Assembly: GCF_051903925.1 (NCBI RefSeq) | Contig: NZ_CP173678.1 | Span: 1,984,001 to 2,048,000 of the forward strand | Length of the DNA stretch: 64,000 bases | Origin: G051903925 sp051903925 | Lineage (GTDB): Bacteria > Pseudomonadota > Alphaproteobacteria > Zavarziniales > Zavarziniaceae | Direction: 5' to 3' | Shown here: in pieces, positions 36,100 to 45,673 of the stretch | How positions within the stretch are numbered: position 1 is the first letter of the stretch | Layout of the letters: the number at the start of each line of letters is the position of its first letter | Translations under genes and position numbers: made by a program | Notes under the pieces: model-generated | The model's input: only the letters and a program-made list of their open reading frames with translations | The model's database searches: none | What the model was told of the DNA's origin: nothing

Positions 36100-37236
36100 A
36101 TGGATTCCGCTTCGCCCATGCGGCAGCTCACCCAGTATCGGCCTTCGACATTCGAGGAACGCGGAACGGCAATCCCGTTCACCACGCCGTTGCTGGTGCA
36201 GACCCGCGTGCGGCTGGAGGAGCGCGACCGTCTGGTCCTGACCATGCCGAGCCTGGGCGGCGGCAGCGGCGTCTATGTCGTGCCGTGGAAGGCGGTGCCC
36301 GACCTGGTCACGATGTCGGTCCACGACCATGCGCTGCATGCCGAGATCCTGGAGGCCCAGGCCGTCTCGCCCGATCTGATCCGAACCGCGGCACTGAACG
36401 TCGCGCTGACGGGCATTGCCGGGCCGGAGGCGGAGGAGGCGGCGCAGCTGGCCCTTCATGCCGAGGAGTCGGAGCGCGTCACCACCAACTTCATGCTGAT
36501 CCTGGCTTTGTTCACCCATCTGGGGCTGAGCCCCAAGGAACTGCTGAACAGCGGCGGCGACCCGGCGCGTTTCCGCCAGGTGGCCAAGAGCGTCTTGGCC
36601 CAGGCGGCCGACCGCTTTGGTGCCACCGCCGATGAGCTCTATGCCCGGATCGGCAAGCTGGCGAGCCAGGCGGCCCCCGTGGGCCTGGCCAATGCGCCGG
36701 GGGAGGGTGGGCGCCTGCGCAAGGTTTCGCGCGACCTGACCGCGTTCTGTGCCGCCACCCGGTCCTGGGCGCGCAGCGACCGCAGCGACGCCGCCCCGAT
36801 GGCGCAGTTCGCGGCCGAAGTCGCGGAAGAGACGCTGAAGCTGACGCGCGAGGTGCTGGACAATTTCGACCTGCTGCTGGGTGACATCGAGGCGGCCCTG
36901 ACCAGCTGGAAGACGGTATTCGAGCAGGTGCGCAAGGCCGCGATCCGCTTGTCCTGGCTGTTGGACGGATGGGATTTCATCGTCACGCTGTGGGCGCAGA
37001 CCCCGGCGGCGCCAAGCCAGGCCAAACGCGATGCGATTACCCAGATCATGCGTATTCTACCGCTGATCCCGGTCAACGAAGGCTCGTGGGAGGCCATGAA
37101 CCAGAACGAGCGACACGAGGTGTTCCAGCGTCGCCGCGTCGCCGCCATGCAGGACTGGCGCACGGGCCAGTTCGATGCCGAGCTGGTTGCCCGGATCGAA
37201 GCGGTCCGCGCCATCAACTTCACGGGTGGCGGCTAG
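36100..37236 (+). CDS. Unrecognised protein, first of an adjacent pair
   Basis: 378 residues, soluble, no signal peptide or membrane helix. The first 80 residues are beta-rich (AIPFTTPLLVQTRVRLEERD, then GVYVVPWKAVPDL) and the rest is long helices with a coiled-coil character (AEVAEETLKLTREVLDNFDL). No catalytic motif was seen. It is followed five bases after its stop by another unknown gene, implying a joint product. I do not recognise the family; codon bias supports a native, expressed gene. Confidence 0.75.
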   Translation: MDSASPMRQLTQYRPSTFEERGTAIPFTTPLLVQTRVRLEERDRLVLTMPSLGGGSGVYVVPWKAVPDLVTMSVHDHALHAEILEAQAVSPDLIRTAALNVALTGIAGPEAEEAAQLALHAEESERVTTNFMLILALFTHLGLSPKELLNSGGDPARFRQVAKSVLAQAADRFGATADELYARIGKLASQAAPVGLANAPGEGGRLRKVSRDLTAFCAATRSWARSDRSDAAPMAQFAAEVAEETLKLTREVLDNFDLLLGDIEAALTSWKTVFEQVRKAAIRLSWLLDGWDFIVTLWAQTPAAPSQAKRDAITQIMRILPLIPVNEGSWEAMNQNERHEVFQRRRVAAMQDWRTGQFDAELVARIEAVRAINFTGGG

Positions 37237-37241
37237 GCGCC

Positions 37242-38576
37242 ATGGAACGCGAACTGGCGGAGGTCGGGCGCAAGCTCAACGTCATCCCGGAAGGGAAATT
37301 CGTCGAGATCGTCCGCCTCCTGGAGCGCATCCGGACCCAGCCCGCCGTCCAGCGCATGCTGGACGACGCCCGGCCGCGTCTGGTCCATCTCCGCCCCGCG
37401 CGCCGGCCGACCCTGCAGCGCCTGTTCTGCCTGCCTTTCGAGGACCTGCTGATCAATCGCCGCGACCCGGATGCCGATGCGGGGGACGGCCGCATCACGC
37501 GGGTCGCGATGAGCCATTGCTGGATGTGGCTGGCGGCAGTCGAGACATCGTCGCTGGATCCCCTGACGCATGCACTGGCCAGCGTCGACGCCGACGACCT
37601 GGAGGGGCAGGAGGCGATCGCGCGCGTGGTCTGGGTGATCGCCGCGCGCAGCCTGTCCAATACCCTGGCTGATCGTGACGACCGCGACCGGCAGGCGCTG
37701 CTGGGCCCACACGAGGTGCATCTGGAGGACATCTCCCAGATCTGCCGCGTCCTGCGCGTGGCCGAGCCGGTCCAGGCCCTGCGCCGGGTCATGCCCATGC
37801 CGGTCAAGGTCCTGGAAGACGACCTGCTGCACCTGTTGCACAAGGCCATCGTCACGCATGGCGAGGGCGACGTCGACCGCATCTATGCCCTGCTGATCGT
37901 GGCGATGGCGCACATGGCGGCGCCCGGCGCGCTGATGGAGCGCCTGGCGCAGATGGACCTGGGCCTGTCCAAGGAACGCCGGCTGGAACTGCTGCGCCTG
38001 CTGGGCATGGGCATGATGAACGGGCTGGAGGCGATGTCGCGCGAGGCGGCCCGCAGTCCGGCCACCGACCTCGCCCCGCGCGCCTATGCCCTGCGCGACT
38101 TCACCCAGGCCGTCGCCGCGGCGGAAGCGGCGTTGAAGAGCGGCGGCCTGAATCCGCGCCAGTCGGCGCGCCTGGGCCACCTGCGCCGCGAGGCGACGCG
38201 CCATGTCGACACCCTGCTGGACCAGGCAAAGGCGCAGATCGGCCAGGCGCTGGTGCCGGGGCGGGCGATGGATGTGGCGACCATGAAGGAGACGGAGGCC
38301 AGCGTCCGCGCACTGACCGGCTGTGCCAGCTTTGCTGCCCAGCTGGGGCGGGAGAAAGTGGTGCAGCAGGCCCTGAACGGCGTCGTGGCGCGGGCCGAGG
38401 AGGAAATCCGGGTGGTCCTGGGCGACCTGCTGGCCGGCGATCGCACGCGTGAGGCCAAGGCGGCGGCGGAACGCCGGATCTTCCGCGCAGTCCGCCTGGT
38501 CGAGCAGGCGCTGGGCCCGAAGGAGGCCGAGGACATCCGGGTGGAGGCGCTGGCCCAGGTCGCGCGCATGTTCTGA
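37242..38576 (+). CDS. Unrecognised helical protein, second of an adjacent pair
   Basis: 444 residues, predicted almost fully helical and cytoplasmic. It opens MERELAEVGRKLNVIPEGKF, followed by an Arg/Pro-rich patch (RPRLVHLRPARRPTLQRLFC) and many Leu/Ala/Arg heptad-like helices to RMF at the C-terminus. No nucleotide-binding or enzyme motif was seen. Tightly coupled to the preceding gene, so probably a partner or complex subunit. It converges with ligD eight bases away. Confidence 0.75.
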   Translation: MERELAEVGRKLNVIPEGKFVEIVRLLERIRTQPAVQRMLDDARPRLVHLRPARRPTLQRLFCLPFEDLLINRRDPDADAGDGRITRVAMSHCWMWLAAVETSSLDPLTHALASVDADDLEGQEAIARVVWVIAARSLSNTLADRDDRDRQALLGPHEVHLEDISQICRVLRVAEPVQALRRVMPMPVKVLEDDLLHLLHKAIVTHGEGDVDRIYALLIVAMAHMAAPGALMERLAQMDLGLSKERRLELLRLLGMGMMNGLEAMSREAARSPATDLAPRAYALRDFTQAVAAAEAALKSGGLNPRQSARLGHLRREATRHVDTLLDQAKAQIGQALVPGRAMDVATMKETEASVRALTGCASFAAQLGREKVVQQALNGVVARAEEEIRVVLGDLLAGDRTREAKAAAERRIFRAVRLVEQALGPKEAEDIRVEALAQVARMF

Positions 38577-38583
38577 GCGCAGC

Positions 38584-41094
38584 TCAGGCCGGCAGGGGCC
38601 GCGCCTTGTCCCGGAAATCGGCCCAGGGGTCGGCCTTCTGGCTGGCCAGGCGCTGCCCCGCATTGGTGATCGTGAACTGGGCGGGGCCCAGGTCGGGCCC
38701 CAGTTCGTCCCAGGCAACGGGCATCGACACGGCCCCGCCGTCGCGCGCGCGGGTGGAGTAGGGGGCAACTGCCGTCGATCCCCGGCCATTGCGCAGGTAA
38801 TCAATGAAGATCCGGCCCTGGCGCCGGGATTTGGACATGGTGGCGACATAGCGCTCGGGCGCATCCTGGGCCATCGCCTCCGCCACCGCCTTGGTGAAGG
38901 CCTTGGCCCGCGTCCAGTCGGCCTTGGGCTGCAGCGGCACCACGACGTGCAGACCCTTGCCGCCTGAGGTCTTGACGAAGGCGGCAAGGCCCATGGCTTC
39001 CAACCGGCGGCGCACATCCTGGGCCGCCTCGATCACCTGCTGCCAGGCCACGCCAGGACCGGGGTCCAGGTCGAAGATCAGCATGTCGGGCTTTTCCAGG
39101 CGCGCCAGCGTGGCGCCCCAGGGGTGGACCTCCAGCACGCCCGACTGGGCCAAAGCCAGCAGCCCGTCGCGATCGCGGATCGCCAGCAGCTTCTTTCCCG
39201 CTTTGTCGCGTGGATCAGCCACCTGGCGGATCGCCTTGTTCATGCCGGCCCAGGCGTGCTTCTGGAAGAAGCAGGCCTGGGCGATCCCGTCTGGACAGCG
39301 CAGCAGGGACAACGGTCGGTCGACGACGAAGGGGGCCATGCGCGGCCAGACCTCTTCGTAATAGTCGGCCAGGCCGGCCTTGGTTATGCCCTGGTCCGGC
39401 CAATAGACGCGATCGGGATGGGTCAGGGTGACGGCCGACGGCCGCGCCGGCTTGGGGTTCTTGGTGTCGACCGGGTGCTCCAGAACCACCTCGCGCGCGG
39501 GCTTGTCCTCGCGCAGGCCGCGAAACGCCGCATGGCGCAGGTGGCGGTCGGCGGTCCAGGAGCGGAACTCGACTTCCGCCACCAGCTCCGGCGCCACGAA
39601 GCGGACGCCCTTGCGCTCGACCGCGCTCAGGGCGGCGGCAAAGGGGCTGTCCGGCTGCTCCAGGGGCTCCAGGCGCTGCCGCAGGTCCTGGGCCACGGCC
39701 ATGGTGAAGCCGGTCCCGACCCGTCCCACATGGCGCAGGCTGCCATCCTCGTAGACGCCCAGGACCAGGGAGCCGATGGCGTGGGGATCGGTGCTGGCCG
39801 GGACATAGCCGCCGATGGCGAATTCCTGCCGGTCCGCGCATTTCGACTTCACCCAGTCGCGCGAGCGGCCGGAGCGGTAGGGCGCGTCGCGCCGCTTCGA
39901 CACCAGTCCCTCCAGGCTCAGGCGGCAGGCATGGTCCAGCACGGCCTGGCCGTCCTGTTCGAAATGCTCGCTGAAGCGGATGCGGCCCTTGGCCTTGGCC
40001 AGGGCGTCCTGCAGCAGCTGCTTGCGCTCGACCAGGGGCACGGCGCGCAGGTCGCGCCCGGCCAGGAAAGGCGCGTCAAAGGCATAGTAGACGAAGCGGT
40101 CCCCCCGCCCGGCCGACAGGTCGGCCTGCAGCGCCGAGAAATCGGATGCGCCGGCGGCGTTCTCCACCACAAGTTCGCCGTCAAGAAGGCTGCCCGCCAG
40201 ATCGAGGCTAGCCAGCGCATCCGGCAGCGCCTGGCCGAAACGGTCGGTCCAGTCCAGCCCGCTGCGGGTCAGCAGGCGGACGCCGTCCGCGGCGATGCGC
40301 GCCTGCAGGCGATAGCCGTCGAACTTGATTTCGTGCAGCCACTTGTCGCCGGATGGGCTCTTGGCCACCAGCGTGGCGAGCTGCGGCTCGACAAAGGCGG
40401 GTAGTTCTGCCGCGCTGCGGCGCTTGGCCTTGGCGCCGGCCTTCTTCGCCTTGGGCGGCGTCTTGGCCTTGGCCGCGGTCTTGGCCTGGGGCAGGGGGCC
40501 CGTCCGGCTGGACCAGCCGGGTGCCTCGCCGGCGACATCGTCCAGTGCGCGCCCGGTCTTCACCGAATCGGGCTGCGCCACCAGCACATCGGGCGCGTCG
40601 TCGTCCTGGGCCGCGTCGTCCCGCGCCTTCAGCAACAGCCAGTTGTCGCGCTTCTCCCCCGGCTTGCGCTTCAGCCGCACCAGATGCCAGCGGCCCTGCA
40701 GCTTCTCGCCCGTGATGGTGAAGTCCAGATGCCCCTTGGCCAGTCCCTTGTGCGGGTCGCCCTCTGGCGTCCAGGTGCCGCGATCCCACAGGATGACCGT
40801 GCCGCCGCCATATTCACCCTGCGGGATCGTCCCTTCGAAATCACCATATTCCAGGGGGTGGTCCTCGACCTGGACGGCCAGGCGCGCCTCCCCGGCGACC
40901 AGGCTGGGGCCGCGCGTCACCGCCCAGCTGAGCAGGACGCCGTCCAGCTCCAGGCGCAGGTCATAATGCAGGCGCCGGGCCGCATGCTTCTGGATCAGGT
41001 AGTGCCAGCCCTGGCTCTTGCGCTTGCGCCGGCTGCCCGCCGGCTCCTTCGTGCGGTTGAAGTCGCGCTTCGCGCGATAGGTTTCGAGCGCCAT
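38584..41094 (-). CDS. ligD: Multifunctional NHEJ DNA ligase LigD
   Basis: 836 residues. Domain order is 3'-phosphoesterase (about 1-190; HYDLRLELDG and the VEDHP region), a Lys/Ala/Pro-rich linker, ATP-dependent ligase (motif I EIKFDGYR with K257, later SLEGLVSKRRDAPYRSGRSRDWVKSK) and a C-terminal primase-type polymerase (LIFDLDPGPG, TSGGKGLHVVVPL). This is the Pseudomonas-like order, not the mycobacterial one. It ends-processes, fills and seals double-strand breaks recruited by Ku, encoded immediately upstream. Confidence 0.96.
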   Translation of the reverse strand: MALETYRAKRDFNRTKEPAGSRRKRKSQGWHYLIQKHAARRLHYDLRLELDGVLLSWAVTRGPSLVAGEARLAVQVEDHPLEYGDFEGTIPQGEYGGGTVILWDRGTWTPEGDPHKGLAKGHLDFTITGEKLQGRWHLVRLKRKPGEKRDNWLLLKARDDAAQDDDAPDVLVAQPDSVKTGRALDDVAGEAPGWSSRTGPLPQAKTAAKAKTPPKAKKAGAKAKRRSAAELPAFVEPQLATLVAKSPSGDKWLHEIKFDGYRLQARIAADGVRLLTRSGLDWTDRFGQALPDALASLDLAGSLLDGELVVENAAGASDFSALQADLSAGRGDRFVYYAFDAPFLAGRDLRAVPLVERKQLLQDALAKAKGRIRFSEHFEQDGQAVLDHACRLSLEGLVSKRRDAPYRSGRSRDWVKSKCADRQEFAIGGYVPASTDPHAIGSLVLGVYEDGSLRHVGRVGTGFTMAVAQDLRQRLEPLEQPDSPFAAALSAVERKGVRFVAPELVAEVEFRSWTADRHLRHAAFRGLREDKPAREVVLEHPVDTKNPKPARPSAVTLTHPDRVYWPDQGITKAGLADYYEEVWPRMAPFVVDRPLSLLRCPDGIAQACFFQKHAWAGMNKAIRQVADPRDKAGKKLLAIRDRDGLLALAQSGVLEVHPWGATLARLEKPDMLIFDLDPGPGVAWQQVIEAAQDVRRRLEAMGLAAFVKTSGGKGLHVVVPLQPKADWTRAKAFTKAVAEAMAQDAPERYVATMSKSRRQGRIFIDYLRNGRGSTAVAPYSTRARDGGAVSMPVAWDELGPDLGPAQFTITNAGQRLASQKADPWADFRDKARPLPA

Positions 41095-41095
41095 G

Positions 41096-41926
41096 TCACG
41101 ACGCCTTGCGACGCGGGGCTGCCTTGGTCTTGTTGGCCCCGCCCGTCCCTGGCCGGGACTGGGCGCTCTGGCGCAAGGCTTCCATCAGGTCCAGCACCTT
41201 GGCGGGCTTGCGCGAGGGAGCCTTTGGCAAGGGCTTGCCGGCGATCTTGGCCTGGATGAGTTCGGCCAGCGCCGTGTCATAGCGGTCGTCGACCGTCGCG
41301 GGATCGAAGCTGCCGGCCTTTGTCTCGATGATGTGGCGCGCGAGATCCAGCATCTCGTCCGTCACCTTGAAGGCGGGAATGCCGCCCAGCGCCTTCGCCG
41401 CTGGCCGCACCTCGTAGTCGAAGCTCAGCGTATGGGCCAGCAGCCCGTCGTCCAACGGCCGGATCAGCATGGTGCGCACACGGCGGAACAGGACGGTGCG
41501 GGCCAGGGCGGCCGTCCCCGACCTGCGCATCCCGTCGCGCAGCACGGCATAGACCGGCTCCGCCGCCGTGCCGTCCGGCACCAGGTAGTAGGGCCGGTCC
41601 AGATAGACGCGGTCGACCTGGTCGCAGGGGATGAAGTCCCCGACATCCAGCACCTTGTCGCTGTCGGGAACGACGGCCGCGACCTCCTCCGGCTCCAGCA
41701 TCACATAACTGCCGGGCTCCTTCTGGTAACCCTTCACCTGGTCCTCGCGGGGCACAGGCCGTCCTGTTTCCTGGTCGACGAAGACGCGGTTCAGGCGATT
41801 GCCCGTGCGCCGGTTGGCCATGTGCAGGTTGACGCGCTCGCTGCTCGACACCGCGGCGTGCAGCGCGACGGCGCAGGACAGGGCGCCCAGCCTGATGAAG
41901 CCCTTCCAGCTTGCGCGTGTGGCCAT
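41096..41926 (-). CDS. ku: Ku homodimer, NHEJ end-binding protein
   Basis: 276 residues from MATRASWKGFIRLGALSCAV, the family-typical opening. The Ku core includes LHMANRRTGNRLN, ETGRPVPREDQVKGYQ, DFIPCDQVDRVYLDRPYYL and ARTVLFRRVRTMLIRP. The tail is Lys/Arg-rich (NKTKAAPRRKAS), as in Ku proteins that thread onto DNA and recruit LigD. One base separates its stop from the ligD start, so the pair is co-translated. Confidence 0.95.
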   Translation of the reverse strand: MATRASWKGFIRLGALSCAVALHAAVSSSERVNLHMANRRTGNRLNRVFVDQETGRPVPREDQVKGYQKEPGSYVMLEPEEVAAVVPDSDKVLDVGDFIPCDQVDRVYLDRPYYLVPDGTAAEPVYAVLRDGMRRSGTAALARTVLFRRVRTMLIRPLDDGLLAHTLSFDYEVRPAAKALGGIPAFKVTDEMLDLARHIIETKAGSFDPATVDDRYDTALAELIQAKIAGKPLPKAPSRKPAKVLDLMEALRQSAQSRPGTGGANKTKAAPRRKAS

Positions 41927-42097
41927 GGTCCCGTCCCGCCTGGTGCGTGCATGGGCGCGGCGTCGGCGCCTCGCATCGCTTGTCAACGCGCCAGGTGGGG
42001 GCTGCGTTCCGCGCCAACCGTCCGGCATCGCGACTCGCGACGCTGGCATTTCCTCTCCACCTGCCCTGAACTGCGTTCGGGGACAGGGGAGACAGGC

Positions 42098-42700
42098 ATG
42101 GATTCGGCACGCGGCATCGGTCCCGCCCAGGATGGCCAGGCCAAGGCCGTGCAGACAACGCTGGCGCTGGCCTTCCAGGATGATCCAGCGCTCGGTCACC
42201 TGTTTCCGGATGCCGCGGTGCGTCGCCGCGCGCTGCCCCGCATGTTTGCGATGTTCTGGTCGTCCGACCGGCGCGCCGGCGTGATCGACACGGCGCCGGG
42301 GTGCGAGGTGGCGGCATCCTGGCGTGGGCCGGGCCGCGCGCATCCGTCCCTGGCAGAGACGCTGGTGCGCACGCCGCAGGTGCTGGGGATCTTCGGCGGC
42401 GCGGTGCTGCGGGCCCTGCGGCTGGAGGCGGCGATCAACCGCCATCACCCCCGCGGGCCCTTCTGGTACCTGCACTTCCTGGGCTGCCGACCCGACCACC
42501 AGGGCAAGGGCTGGGGCGGGGCCGCGGTTCGCGTGGGCCTGGCGCGCGCCGATGCGGCGGGCCTGCCGGCGTTCCTGGAGACGGCGACGCCGGCGAATGT
42601 CGGCCTCTATCGCCACCTGGGGTTCGAGGTCCAGGCGGAGTGGCACGCGCCGGACGACGGTCCCCGCTTCTGGTCGATGCTGCGCGCGCCGCGCGGCTAG
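42098..42700 (+). CDS. GNAT-family N-acetyltransferase
   Basis: 200 residues from ATG 42098. The acetyl-CoA pocket is HFLGCRPDHQGKGWGGAAVR (V/I-x-x-x-x-G-x-G-W/K-G) and the fold continues with FLETATPANVGLYRHLGFEV. The N-terminal half (TLALAFQDDPALGHLFP) is the usual variable substrate region. The acceptor cannot be told. Divergent from ku and converging with the BASS transporter gene. Confidence 0.82.
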   Translation: MDSARGIGPAQDGQAKAVQTTLALAFQDDPALGHLFPDAAVRRRALPRMFAMFWSSDRRAGVIDTAPGCEVAASWRGPGRAHPSLAETLVRTPQVLGIFGGAVLRALRLEAAINRHHPRGPFWYLHFLGCRPDHQGKGWGGAAVRVGLARADAAGLPAFLETATPANVGLYRHLGFEVQAEWHAPDDGPRFWSMLRAPRG

Positions 42701-42707
42701 GGCGCGA

Positions 42708-43736
42708 TCACCGCGAAGCGCCGGCCACGGCCGCCGCCTGCAGCGCGCCCTCCGCCTCGGTCGGGCGGGCGGCATAACGGCGTGCGATAACGGCGCAGGC
42801 AAAAAGCTGGATCTGGTGGAACAGCATCAGCGGCAGCACGACGGAACCGACGGCCGCCGCGGGAAACAGGACGTTGGCCATGGGAATGCCGGCCGCCAGG
42901 CTTTTCTTCGAGCCGCAGAAGACGATCGCCACCTCGTCCTCCTTGTTGAAGCCGCCCATCCGCGCGACCAGGGTGGAGGTCACCAGGACCAGCGCCAGCA
43001 GCACGACGTCCAGCACCATCACCAGCAGCAGCGAGCCCAGCCCGACCTGGCTCCAGATGCCGGCGACTACGCCGGCGCTGAAGGCGGCATAGACGACAAG
43101 CAGGATCGAGCCGCGGTCGACGTAGGACAGCACCTTCTTGTGCCGCGTGACGAATGCGCCGATCCAGGGCCGCGCCAGCTGCCCCAGCACGAATGGCAGC
43201 AGCAGCTGCAACGAGATCCGGCCCAGCGCGTCCAGCGAAAAGCCGTCGCCATGGCCGCCGATCAGCAGCGCGCACAGGACCGGCGTTACCAGGATGCCGG
43301 CAAGGTTCGACAACGACGCCGCGCACAGGGCCGCCGGCACATTCCCCCGCGCGATGGAGGTGAAGGCGATCGAGGACTGCACGGTCGACGGCAGGATGCC
43401 GATGAACAGCAGGCCCAGGCGCAGCGGCTCGGCGATCACGCCCTTCGTCAGGCTGGCCAGGACGATGGCCAGGACCGGGAAAAGGACAAAGGTCAGGGCC
43501 AGGACCAGGGACTGCAGCCGCCAGTGGCGGATGCCCGCGATCACCGCGTCCGGCGCCAGCCGCGCACCATAGAGGAAGAAGAGAAGCCCGACCGCCAGTT
43601 GCACCACCGCGTTGACGACTGGCACGCCCGAGCCCTGCGCCGGCACGATCGAGGCGACGACGACGGTGCCGACCAGCGCGATCAGGTAGGGGTCGACGGG
43701 CAGCCGGGCCAGAAGCCCTGGGACGAGGCGGGTCAT
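42708..43736 (-). CDS. BASS-family (SLC10A7-like) sodium/organic anion transporter
   Basis: 342 residues from MTRLVPGLLARLPVDPYL, about ten membrane helices. Family landmarks are LFFLYGARLAPDAVIAGIRH, GILPSTVQSSIAFTSIARGN (crossover region) and FCGSKKSLAAGIPMANVLFP. Members move bile acids, pyruvate, pantothenate or other anions; the SLC10A7-like branch has no firm substrate. Divergent from a LysR gene with a palindrome between them, which suggests ligand-induced expression. Confidence 0.88.
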   Translation of the reverse strand: MTRLVPGLLARLPVDPYLIALVGTVVVASIVPAQGSGVPVVNAVVQLAVGLLFFLYGARLAPDAVIAGIRHWRLQSLVLALTFVLFPVLAIVLASLTKGVIAEPLRLGLLFIGILPSTVQSSIAFTSIARGNVPAALCAASLSNLAGILVTPVLCALLIGGHGDGFSLDALGRISLQLLLPFVLGQLARPWIGAFVTRHKKVLSYVDRGSILLVVYAAFSAGVVAGIWSQVGLGSLLLVMVLDVVLLALVLVTSTLVARMGGFNKEDEVAIVFCGSKKSLAAGIPMANVLFPAAAVGSVVLPLMLFHQIQLFACAVIARRYAARPTEAEGALQAAAVAGASR

Positions 43737-43798
43737 GGGGGCGCCAGCAGTGCGGGGTGGTTGCGCGATACCTAGGGGATTGCGGTCCCATTGCATAT

Positions 43799-43811
43799 CC
43801 GGATGATCCGG
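43799..43811. promoter_or_regulatory. Palindromic operator between BASS transporter and LysR genes
   Basis: Perfect CCGGAT-G-ATCCGG in the 110-base divergent gap, 36 bases before the LysR ATG, with AT-rich sequence (CAGTTATCAAAAATG) between. A likely LysR site controlling both genes; binding is inferred. Confidence 0.5.
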
Positions 43812-43846
43812 GTATCAGTTATCAAAAATGTGGATAGGCGGCGGCG

Positions 43847-44707
43847 ATGATCCATCCCAACCTCCTGCGCTCGTTCCTGGCGGTGGCGGAGGCCCGCAGC
43901 TTCACCGGCGGGGCGCGGCGGCTGGGCCTGCCGCAATCGACCATCAGCCAGCATGTCGCCCGCCTGGAGGAGGCGCTGCGCCGGCGCCTGCTGGCGCGCG
44001 ACACGCATGCGGTGGCGCTGACACCGGACGGCGATGCCCTGGTTGACTTTGCCCGCACCATCCTCGGCGCCAATGCCCGTATGGAGCGTTTCTTCACCGG
44101 CTCCGACCTGCGGGGCCGGATCCGCTTCGGGGCGTGCGAGGACTTTGCCCTGTCCCGACTGCCCGCGGTGCTGGCCGACTTCACGCAGGCGCACCCGTCG
44201 GTCGACCTGGAACTGACCGTGGGCCTGTCGGGCACGCTGTACGAGAAGTTCGACGCAGGCGAACTCGACGTGATGTTCGTGAAGCGGCGCAGTGGCGACG
44301 ACCGGGGAGAGGCGGCCTGGCGGGAGGATCTGGTCTGGGTCGGCCGCCCCGGCCTCAGGCCCGATCCGGACCAGCCGCTGCCCCTGGTGCTCTATCCGCC
44401 GCCCAGCATCACCCGGGCCCTGGCGCTCGACGCGCTGGAGCGCGCCGGCCGGTCCTGGCGCATTGCCTGCGCCAGTTCCTCGCTCAGCGGGATCCGTGCG
44501 GCTGCGATGGCGGGCCTGGGCCTGGCGGCCCATTCTGGGCGCCTCATCCCGCCCGGACTGGCGCCGGTCGCCCCGTCGCCGCACCTGCCGGCGCTGGACC
44601 AGATCGAATTCGTGGTGATCGGCCCCAGCCGCCGCCCGCAAGGAGCGGCCGGCGCCCTGATGGCGGCCCTCCTCGCCAATGCCGAACGCCTGCGCGAGGT
44701 GGCCTAG
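43847..44707 (+). CDS. LysR-type regulator
   Basis: 286 residues. The N-terminal HTH reads MIHPNLLRSFLAVAEARSFT, LPQSTISQHVARLEEALRRRLL. The effector domain follows (GRIRFGACEDFALSRLPAVL, then SLSGIRAAAMAGLGLAAHSG). Divergent from the BASS transporter gene, so it probably regulates it in response to the transported anion. Converges with the TauD-type dioxygenase gene. Confidence 0.88.
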   Translation: MIHPNLLRSFLAVAEARSFTGGARRLGLPQSTISQHVARLEEALRRRLLARDTHAVALTPDGDALVDFARTILGANARMERFFTGSDLRGRIRFGACEDFALSRLPAVLADFTQAHPSVDLELTVGLSGTLYEKFDAGELDVMFVKRRSGDDRGEAAWREDLVWVGRPGLRPDPDQPLPLVLYPPPSITRALALDALERAGRSWRIACASSSLSGIRAAAMAGLGLAAHSGRLIPPGLAPVAPSPHLPALDQIEFVVIGPSRRPQGAAGALMAALLANAERLREVA

Positions 44708-44747
44708 GCCCCGCCCCCCTCTGTTGCAATAGGGGAGGGAGAGCGCA

Positions 44748-45623
44748 CTACACGCGCAGCGGCTCCGGCCCGTTCAGGGCGATCCGGTGCACCAGGCGCA
44801 CCTCGTCGCGATAGGTATAGGGCGTGGTCGAGTGCAGCATGCAGCGGTTGTCCCACACGACCAGGTCGCCCGGCAGGTAGTGGTGGGCATAGATGTGTTC
44901 GTCGCGCGTGCCCGGCGCCAGCAGGCTGTGGATCAGGGCGACGCTGTCCGCCTGGCTGAGGTCGTCGATATGGGCGACCTCGGCATAGGTGGTCCACAGC
45001 GCCTTGCGCCCGGTCACCGGGTGGGTGCGGACCAGCGGATGCACCACGTCGGGCTGGTCCTCCTCGACCAGCAGGCGGGTCGGCCCCTGGTCGCTGGCCG
45101 TCTCGACCGCGCTCTTGATGTTCGCCAGGTTGTAGGTGGCGCGCGCGCCGTCGATCCGGGCGCGGGTCGCCGCGTCCAGCAGGTCGTATGCGGTGTATCC
45201 GCTGCAGAACAGCGTGTCGCCGCCGGCGCGCGGCGTCTGCACGGCGTGGATCATCGTGGCGACGCAAGGCAGCCGGCGCGAGGTGCCGTCCGTGTGCCAT
45301 TCGATGCCGATCTGGTTCAGGCTGGCCTTGGCCTCGCCGCCCTCGGCATAGTTGCCCAGGGCCTGGATCTCGGGGAAGCCGGGCAGGGTGTGGTCCTTGT
45401 AGACCAGGGGACCGTCGCCATGGGGAAAGCGCCGGGCAAAGGCCGCGTACTGCGCAGGCGTCAGGCGCTGGTCGCGGAAGACCAGCAGGCCCCGGGTGTT
45501 GAACAGGTCCTCGATCGCGGGGAACGTCGCGTCGTCCAGGTCGGCGACCTGGAAGCCTTCGACAATGGCGCCGAAGGTTGGCCGGATGGCCGTGATCCGG
45601 AAGTTCAGTCCCATTGCCCGCAT
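44748..45623 (-). CDS. TauD/TfdA-family Fe(II)/2-oxoglutarate dioxygenase
   Basis: 291 residues. The iron triad is H and D in IEWHTDGTSR and the distal H in RCMLHSTTPY; the 2-oxoglutarate Arg is in YRDEVRLVHRIALNG. The N-terminal part (GAIVEGFQVADLDDATFPAI, TRGLLVFRDQRLTP) is typical. Members open sulfonates, sulfate esters, 2,4-D or related acids; the substrate is not readable. No sulfonate transport genes flank it. A GGAGG site precedes the first ATG; a second ATG three codons later is an alternative. Confidence 0.9.
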   Translation of the reverse strand: MRAMGLNFRITAIRPTFGAIVEGFQVADLDDATFPAIEDLFNTRGLLVFRDQRLTPAQYAAFARRFPHGDGPLVYKDHTLPGFPEIQALGNYAEGGEAKASLNQIGIEWHTDGTSRRLPCVATMIHAVQTPRAGGDTLFCSGYTAYDLLDAATRARIDGARATYNLANIKSAVETASDQGPTRLLVEEDQPDVVHPLVRTHPVTGRKALWTTYAEVAHIDDLSQADSVALIHSLLAPGTRDEHIYAHHYLPGDLVVWDNRCMLHSTTPYTYRDEVRLVHRIALNGPEPLRV

Positions 45624-45673
45624 GGCCTCCGCTCAATCGGCAGAGTCAACTCTGCGATCCCGTTGCCGTTCGG

